Assembly: GCA_964538675.1 (NCBI GenBank)
Contig: CAZIGM010000007.1
Coordinates: 1-55,304 of the forward strand
Direction: 5' to 3'
Source: CAZIGM01 sp964538675
GTDB lineage: Bacteria; Bacillota; Bacilli; Tepidibacillales; Tepidibacillaceae
Length of the DNA stretch: 55,304 bases
Part shown: positions 50,564 through 55,304 of the stretch, in pieces
Layout of the letters: every line of letters begins with the position of its first letter
Numbering within the stretch: the stretch's first letter is position 1
Notes under the pieces: generated by a model
The model's database searches: none
Told to the model about the DNA's origin: nothing
What the model saw: the letters and a program-made list of their open reading frames with translations, nothing else
Made by a program: the position numbers and the translations under genes

Positions 50564-51259
50564 TTGGAAGTATTAAATGTACTTGTTTGTGACGATGATA
50601 AAGCAATAGTAGATGCATTAGAAATATATTTAAAACAAGAAGGATATGGTGTCATTAAGGCTTATACTGGTAAGCAAGCGTTAGAAGCGTTGCAAAAACA
50701 AGAAATTCATTTGATTATATTAGATGTCATGATGCCCGAATTGGATGGAATCTCTACAGCAATAAAAATACGTGAAGATAAAAACATTCCAATAATTATG
50801 TTATCGGCAAAATCTGAAGATACTGATAAAATATTGGGCTTAAATTATGGTGCTGATGATTATGTTACAAAGCCATATAATCCATTAGAGCTTATCGCAA
50901 GAGTAAAATCACAGATGCGTCGCTATACTAAACTTGGCAGTATAACACCTAAACAAAACGTATTACAAACTGGTGAACTAGAGCTAGATTTAGAATCAAA
51001 AGAAGTCAATGTAAATGGGGAAAAAATCAAATTAACTGCGACTGAATACAAGATTATGTTATTGCTTATGAAGAACATTGGGCAAGTTTTTTCAATCGAT
51101 GAAATATATGAGCATGTTTGGGATGAGCCATCATTTTCACCTGAAAATACTGTTTCAGTACATATTAGACGTATTAGAGAAAAAGTAGAGATTAATCCAA
51201 AGAAACCAGAATATTTAAAGGTGGTGTGGGGAATTGGATACAAAATCGAAAAATATTAA
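50564..51259 (+). CDS. OmpR/VanR-type response regulator
   Basis: The 231-residue protein has a receiver domain with the acidic pocket D10-D12, phospho-acceptor D54 (LIILDVMMPELDG) and the KP motif VTKPYNPLEL. A winged-helix DNA-binding domain follows (about 130-230), ending RIREKVEINPKKPEYLKVVWGIGYK-like. It starts at TTG 50564 after AAGGAGGGAG. The kinase gene overlaps it by 26 nt, so the pair is coupled. Target genes are unknown. Similarity to VanR-like regulators does not imply vancomycin resistance. Confidence 0.92.
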   Translation: MEVLNVLVCDDDKAIVDALEIYLKQEGYGVIKAYTGKQALEALQKQEIHLIILDVMMPELDGISTAIKIREDKNIPIIMLSAKSEDTDKILGLNYGADDYVTKPYNPLELIARVKSQMRRYTKLGSITPKQNVLQTGELELDLESKEVNVNGEKIKLTATEYKIMLLLMKNIGQVFSIDEIYEHVWDEPSFSPENTVSVHIRRIREKVEINPKKPEYLKVVWGIGYKIEKY

Positions 51260-53210
51260 GTATTCAAGAGGTTTGAAAATTACGGCAGTAATATTAATCT
51301 GTTTATCTTTATTAGGGATTGTTGGAAGTGGTGTATTCTTTATATATTCTCAAGATGAACTAACTAGTGAATCTTATTTTGATACTTATAGATTTGAGCG
51401 TGAATTTGCAACTTTGGTGCATAATGTAGTGGAATTAAATGTTGTACTTAAGGATGTAGAAAATATACAGAATACATTTAGTGAAGGTGATATACCTTAT
51501 TATTTAAGTCGTTTAGATAAAATTGAAACAAAGCTTCCTAATTTAGTTAACTTTGGCTATTATATTAGAAACACTGAGAGTAATGATATCTATACTAATA
51601 TAGATGACTATGATCCAGTTAAGCTAATCAAAGAACAAGAAAATTATGTATTTTTTAACGAAAATCAATCACAATCAGATAATCATTATTATGAACATGA
51701 TATTAAAGCAATGCTAAAAGATACACCTTATGAGTTATATGCTGCAATAATTGAACCATTAAAATCGGGAGATATTTTTTATGATGATTTTAATGAATAT
51801 ACACAAATAAAAACAATGATTCCCATAGCTATTGCCGTGGCTGCAATATGTAGTGTTCTATTAATTGGATTTCTTACTTATCTTATTATTGTTGCTGGGC
51901 GTAGAGAAGAAGGAGGTCAAATCCATTTAAGGACTATAGACAAGTTATATGTTGATATTTATACAATAATAGTATTTATTATAGCAGTGATATCGGTTGT
52001 CTTTACTATAGAAATTATAGATTACTTAGACATTGTTTATGGAATTATCGTTTTTTCAATTTTACTAATAGTAGATGCATTAATTGGGCTTAATTATATC
52101 TTATCTATATCAAGACAGATTAAAAACAAACAATTAATCAGAAATACATTAATATACCAGTTATACAAAGCAATAAAAAAGTTAGCTATAATGTGTTTTA
52201 ACGGAAAAATATTTAAACCATGGGTTGTATTATTACTGTTATTCTATGGCTTAATTGATGGCTTCATTATTTATTTAATGTCATTAACTTCTGGGGACTT
52301 CGTTTTTATGATTCTATTTTTGATATTTGTAGCATTTAATGGTGCTGTGATTTATCTTCTGATGAAATCATTAAGATCATTATCAGATATTATGTTGATA
52401 GCAAAAGAGATTTCAGACGGAAATTTAGACTATAAATTAGACACATCAAATATATCAGTTGCATTTGAAGGATTTGCAGAAAACATTCAAAATATTCAAG
52501 GTGGTATGAAAAAGGCAGTAAATGAGGCAATTAAAGGGGAACAAATGAAAACCTCACTAATAACAAACGTATCTCATGATTTAAAGACTCCTTTAACTTC
52601 AATAATAACTTATGTTGATTTGTTAAAAAAGGAAGAGATAAAAAACAAAAAAGCGAATGAATATATAGAAGTTTTAGAAGATAAATCTTCAAGATTAAAA
52701 AGGCTTATTGAGGATTTAATTGAAGCTAGTAAAGCATCAACAGGTAATTTAGATATAAAGGAAGAAGAAATAGATTTAGATGAATTATTTTCACAGGCAT
52801 ATGGTGAATTTGAAGAAAAATTTAAAGAGGCAAAGCTCGATGTTCGAACTAATTCAGATGAAACTAAAACAATTGTAAAAGCTGATGGAAGTCATATGTG
52901 GCGTATTGTTGAGAATCTACTTGTTAATACAATTAAATATTCATTACCTAATTCGAGAATATATATTGATATAGACAAAACAGATTCTTATGGGATATTG
53001 ACAATAAAAAACATTTCTAAAAATCCACTTGATATAACACCAGAACAACTTTTAGAACGGTTCATTAGAGGTGATGAATCAAGAAGTACAGAAGGTAATG
53101 GATTAGGTCTATCCATAGCAAAAAGCTTAACAAAACTACAAAATGGTGAATTAAATATAGAAGTTGATGGTGATTTATTTAAGGTAATTGTGAAAGTGCC
53201 CTTGAAGTGA
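51234..53210 (+). CDS. Multi-transmembrane sensor histidine kinase
   Basis: The 658-residue kinase has a transmembrane segment near 13-33, an extracellular domain of about 155 residues, then five further hydrophobic segments (roughly 188-212, 241-260, 263-290, 325-350 and 355-375). A HAMP-like linker follows (SLSDIMLIAKEISDGNLDY...). The HisKA box has H448 in NVSHDLKTPLTS, and the HATPase domain has N-box ENLLVNTIKYS and G-box GNGLGLSIAKS. The central polytopic section is longer than in simple VanS kinases. The TTG start lies inside the regulator gene after GTGGGGAA. The signal is unknown. Confidence 0.88.
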   Translation: MDTKSKNIKYSRGLKITAVILICLSLLGIVGSGVFFIYSQDELTSESYFDTYRFEREFATLVHNVVELNVVLKDVENIQNTFSEGDIPYYLSRLDKIETKLPNLVNFGYYIRNTESNDIYTNIDDYDPVKLIKEQENYVFFNENQSQSDNHYYEHDIKAMLKDTPYELYAAIIEPLKSGDIFYDDFNEYTQIKTMIPIAIAVAAICSVLLIGFLTYLIIVAGRREEGGQIHLRTIDKLYVDIYTIIVFIIAVISVVFTIEIIDYLDIVYGIIVFSILLIVDALIGLNYILSISRQIKNKQLIRNTLIYQLYKAIKKLAIMCFNGKIFKPWVVLLLLFYGLIDGFIIYLMSLTSGDFVFMILFLIFVAFNGAVIYLLMKSLRSLSDIMLIAKEISDGNLDYKLDTSNISVAFEGFAENIQNIQGGMKKAVNEAIKGEQMKTSLITNVSHDLKTPLTSIITYVDLLKKEEIKNKKANEYIEVLEDKSSRLKRLIEDLIEASKASTGNLDIKEEEIDLDELFSQAYGEFEEKFKEAKLDVRTNSDETKTIVKADGSHMWRIVENLLVNTIKYSLPNSRIYIDIDKTDSYGILTIKNISKNPLDITPEQLLERFIRGDESRSTEGNGLGLSIAKSLTKLQNGELNIEVDGDLFKVIVKVPLK

Positions 53211-53312
53211 ATAAATCTATAAAGTATTACAATAATATATTTTGAAAATTGCTTAATTTGTAGTACACTATTAAACAATATAAATTAATATTGATAATAG
53301 TTGGGGGACAAT

Positions 53313-54146
53313 ATGTTAAAAATTGGATTTCTTGGACCGAAAGGTACATTTTCTCATGAGGCAGTTAAAGAATATATTGAAAATATGATGGATTATGAAA
53401 TTAACGAGTTTAATACTATACCTGATTTGATGGTTGCTGTGAGTGAGGGACTTCTTGATGAAGCCGTGCTTCCAATTGAAAATTCCCTTGAGGGAGCAGT
53501 AACCTCAACTCTTGATATGTTTGCAGAGGATTTAAATATTATAATAAAGGCGGAATTAATAATTCCAATAAATTTAAATCTTTTAGCAAAAAGGAATACT
53601 AAACGTGAAGATATAAAAATTATACTTTCTCATCCTCAGCCAATAGGACAATGTAGAAAGTATACTAATGCAAACTATCCATTAACAGAAATAAGACCTG
53701 TATTAAGTACTGCAGCTGCAGCGGAAGAGGTTTCCAATGGAGATGGAACTACCGCAGCAATTGGTTCATCAATTGCAGGTGAATTATATAATCTTCAAAT
53801 ATTAGATTCTAATATACAAGATGGTGGAAATAATTACACAAGATTTGTCGTAATCTCAAAAGAGAAATCTAATAAATCAGAACATGACAAAACATCTATT
53901 GTTTTCTCTACAGATAATCAACCTGGTAGTTTATACAGAATCTTAGACATTTTTAATATTTGGGATATAAATATGACAAAAATTGAATCTAGACCTTCAA
54001 AAGAACAACTTGGGAAATATATTTTTTATGTAGATATAATTGGACATCAAGAAGAAGATGATATAAAAGATGCTCTTTCTATGGTTCGTCGAAAGACTTC
54101 TTTTCTAAAAATATTAGGATCATATCCGATAGATTATATTAAATAA
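53313..54146 (+). CDS. pheA: Prephenate dehydratase
   Basis: The roughly 277-residue protein has a PDT domain (IGFLGPKGTFSHEA at about 3-16, LPIENSLEGAVTSTLD, and NYTRFVVI with the catalytic TRF) and a C-terminal ACT domain with the Phe-binding ESRPSKEQLGKYIFYVD. It converts prephenate to phenylpyruvate and is probably feedback-inhibited by phenylalanine. ATG 53313 follows GGGGGA closely. Positions 53414-53468 recur exactly at the window end. Confidence 0.95.
   Translation: MLKIGFLGPKGTFSHEAVKEYIENMMDYEINEFNTIPDLMVAVSEGLLDEAVLPIENSLEGAVTSTLDMFAEDLNIIIKAELIIPINLNLLAKRNTKREDIKIILSHPQPIGQCRKYTNANYPLTEIRPVLSTAAAAEEVSNGDGTTAAIGSSIAGELYNLQILDSNIQDGGNNYTRFVVISKEKSNKSEHDKTSIVFSTDNQPGSLYRILDIFNIWDINMTKIESRPSKEQLGKYIFYVDIIGHQEEDDIKDALSMVRRKTSFLKILGSYPIDYIK
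53414..53468 (+). repeat. 55-nt segment of pheA repeated at the window end
   Basis: This stretch, starting TACTATACCTG and ending GAAGCCGTG, is identical to 55250-55304. The bases just upstream differ, so the match is exactly 55 nt and ends at the last base of the window. Confidence 0.97.
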
Positions 54147-54160
54147 TAATGGTGAGCAAT

Positions 54161-54682
54161 ATGAAGGGTATTAATCAAAATTTAATAATAAAAGAAGCTG
54201 TAAAAGAGGATGCCAAACAAATTATTGAATATGTAAATAAAATATCTGTTGAATCAGATTTTTTAACATTTGGAAAAGGTGAATTTAATTTATCCTTAGA
54301 AGATGAAGAAAATATAATTGAGACAAGTAAAAATACAGATAATAGTTTGTTTATTATTGCAAAAATAGACGGTGAAATAGTTGGTGCTTTAAATTTTAAT
54401 GGGGGAAAAAGAAAAAGAACAGAACATTTTGGAGAATTTGGAGTAAGTGTTTTAAAGAAACAATGGGGAAATGGTATTGGAAAAGACTTAATTATTTATC
54501 TAATTAATTGGGCTAAAGATACAAATATTATTAAAAAAATAAACCTTAAAGTTAGAATAGACAATAATAACGCTATAAAATTATATGAAGAACTAGGTTT
54601 TGAAAAAGAAGGGATTATAAGAAGGTATTTTTATTTAAATGACGAATTTTTTGATGTGATAGAAATGGGACTAATGATATAA
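54161..54682 (+). CDS. GNAT-family N-acetyltransferase
   Basis: The roughly 173-residue protein has the GNAT acetyl-CoA motif with LKKQWGNGIGKDLIIYLINWA at about 100-120, and motif B VRIDNNNAIKLYEELGFEKEG. The substrate is unknown; family members acetylate small amines or protein N-termini. ATG 54161 follows GGTGAG closely. An in-frame ATG 12 nt earlier is the alternative. It begins shortly after the pheA stop. Confidence 0.85.
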   Translation: MKGINQNLIIKEAVKEDAKQIIEYVNKISVESDFLTFGKGEFNLSLEDEENIIETSKNTDNSLFIIAKIDGEIVGALNFNGGKRKRTEHFGEFGVSVLKKQWGNGIGKDLIIYLINWAKDTNIIKKINLKVRIDNNNAIKLYEELGFEKEGIIRRYFYLNDEFFDVIEMGLMI

Positions 54683-54704
54683 GTATTATGGAGGAAGATA
54701 TTAG

Positions 54705-55304
54705 ATGAATTTAGTAAAAATGCCTGAGATTAAGACGAATAGGTTAACTATTCGTCTTCCAAAATATAGCGATATTGATTCAATAATTGATTTTTATTTA
54801 GACAATAAGGAATATCTAAAACCTTTTGAACCAATAAAACCTGATAATTTTTATACCAAAGATTATTGGATTGCAAATATTGATTTAATTGAAAATGATT
54901 TTAATGAAGGTAGATCACTAAAATTATTTATTTTTGATAATTCTAATCATAATGAGATAATCGGAACTATTAACTTAAATAATATTGTTAAAGGAGCTTT
55001 TCATGCTTGTTATTTAGGCTATAGTTTGGTGAAATCCAAGCAAGGTTATGGTTATATGACTGAGGCTTTAAAGGAAGTAATAGATTATACTTTTACAGAA
55101 CTTAAATTACATAGAATTATGGCTAATTATATGCCTCATAATAGAAAAAGTGCGAATGTAATTAAAAGATTAGGTTTTACAGTGGAAGGTTATGCTAGAG
55201 ATTATTTATTTATAAATGGAAAATGGGAAGATCATGTTTTAGCCAGTATTACTATACCTGATTTGATGGTTGCTGTGAGTGAGGGACTTCTTGATGAAGC
55301 CGTG
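54705..55304 (+). CDS. RimJ/RimL-type GNAT acetyltransferase, 3' end chimeric
   Basis: ATG 54705 follows GGAGGAAG. The frame stays open to the window end. The protein has TNRLTIRLPKYSDIDSI, GYGYMTEALKEVIDYTF, and ANVIKRLGFTVEGYARDYL, the RimJ/RimL pattern of ribosomal protein or small-molecule acetyltransferases, and WEDHVLASIT near the natural C-terminus. From 55250 onward the sequence is a copy of pheA in the same reading frame, so residues after about 182 are not true GNAT sequence. The real stop is missing. Confidence 0.8.
   Translation, partial: MNLVKMPEIKTNRLTIRLPKYSDIDSIIDFYLDNKEYLKPFEPIKPDNFYTKDYWIANIDLIENDFNEGRSLKLFIFDNSNHNEIIGTINLNNIVKGAFHACYLGYSLVKSKQGYGYMTEALKEVIDYTFTELKLHRIMANYMPHNRKSANVIKRLGFTVEGYARDYLFINGKWEDHVLASITIPDLMVAVSEGLLDEAV
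55250..55304 (+). repeat. Terminal 55-nt copy of pheA sequence (probable assembly junction)
   Basis: It is identical to 53414-53468 and ends at the final base. A match of exactly 55 nt at a sequence end is what a k=55 assembly graph leaves when two paths meet at one k-mer. Confidence 0.9.

Noticed and set aside
54161..55249. Tandem duplication of acetyltransferase genes
   Set aside because: The two GNAT proteins differ in motif spacing and subfamily, so they are neighbours rather than a recent duplication.

Overview
The window is 55.3 kb of AT-rich DNA (about 30% GC by eye), and nearly every gene lies on the + strand. It reads as a chromosomal contig from an endospore-forming, low-GC Firmicute of the Clostridia type. 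Support for this comes from spoVD, spoIIGA-sigE-sigG, an RsfA-family regulator, a YteA-like zinc-finger protein, YlmC, divIVA, a T-box leader, PyrR attenuators and perfect Spo0A-box sequences. The MurE DNPR motif predicts meso-diaminopimelate peptidoglycan. A pair of radical-SAM genes (ahbC, ahbD) predicts heme synthesis from siroheme. I cannot name the species. A Natranaerobiia or Proteinivoracaceae-like lineage is only a guess.

Layout. Positions 1-2080 hold the start of a divergent HTH regulator, an Spx-like protein, an RsfA/YlbO-like sporulation regulator and a small DUF3397-like membrane protein. Positions 2172-4472 hold ahbC-ahbD. Positions 4834-7038 hold accessory genes: a MmcQ/YjbR protein, an AlkA-like DNA glycosylase and a nucleotidyltransferase. 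Positions 7167-25231 are the division and cell-wall (dcw) cluster: mraZ, rsmH, ftsL, a PBP2B-like gene, spoVD, murE, murF, mraY, murD, ftsW/spoVE, murG, murB, ftsQ, ftsA, ftsZ. Positions 25652-35501 carry spoIIGA, sigE, sigG, ylmC, pgeF, ylmE, sepF, ylmG, ylmH, divIVA and T-box-controlled ileS, in Bacillus-like order. Positions 35817-38781 hold DUF4282, DUF5665, yteA-like, lspA and rluD genes. Positions 38782-39798 are decayed: a frameshifted small secreted protein and a beta-propeller remnant. Positions 39820-50357 are the pyrimidine operon pyrR-B-C-carA-carB-K-D-F-E with two PyrR attenuators. The end holds an OmpR-type two-component system, pheA and two GNAT acetyltransferases.

How it works together. 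The dcw genes make lipid II and the FtsZ divisome. SpoVD and probably the FtsW/SpoVE protein also serve spore cortex synthesis. SpoIIGA activates pro-SigE, and SigG follows in the forespore. SepF, DivIVA and the ylm genes link septum placement with quality-control functions. The pyr operon makes UMP and is predicted to be switched off by UMP-bound PyrR.

Most unusual observations. (1) Two inverted copies of a modular, hairpin-rich repeat lie at 25261-25480 and 35519-35675. They share a scaffold but carry a 36-nt hairpin module at different places and in flipped orientation, and a degenerate third copy of the module follows rsmH. (2) The last 55 nt of the window exactly repeat an internal stretch of pheA, which looks like an assembly-graph junction. 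(3) Perfect Spo0A boxes lie upstream of spoIIGA, at the sigE ribosome binding site and upstream of divIVA. (4) Several palindromes overlap promoters and look like undescribed operators. I saw no rRNA, tRNA or CRISPR array, and no intact transposase.
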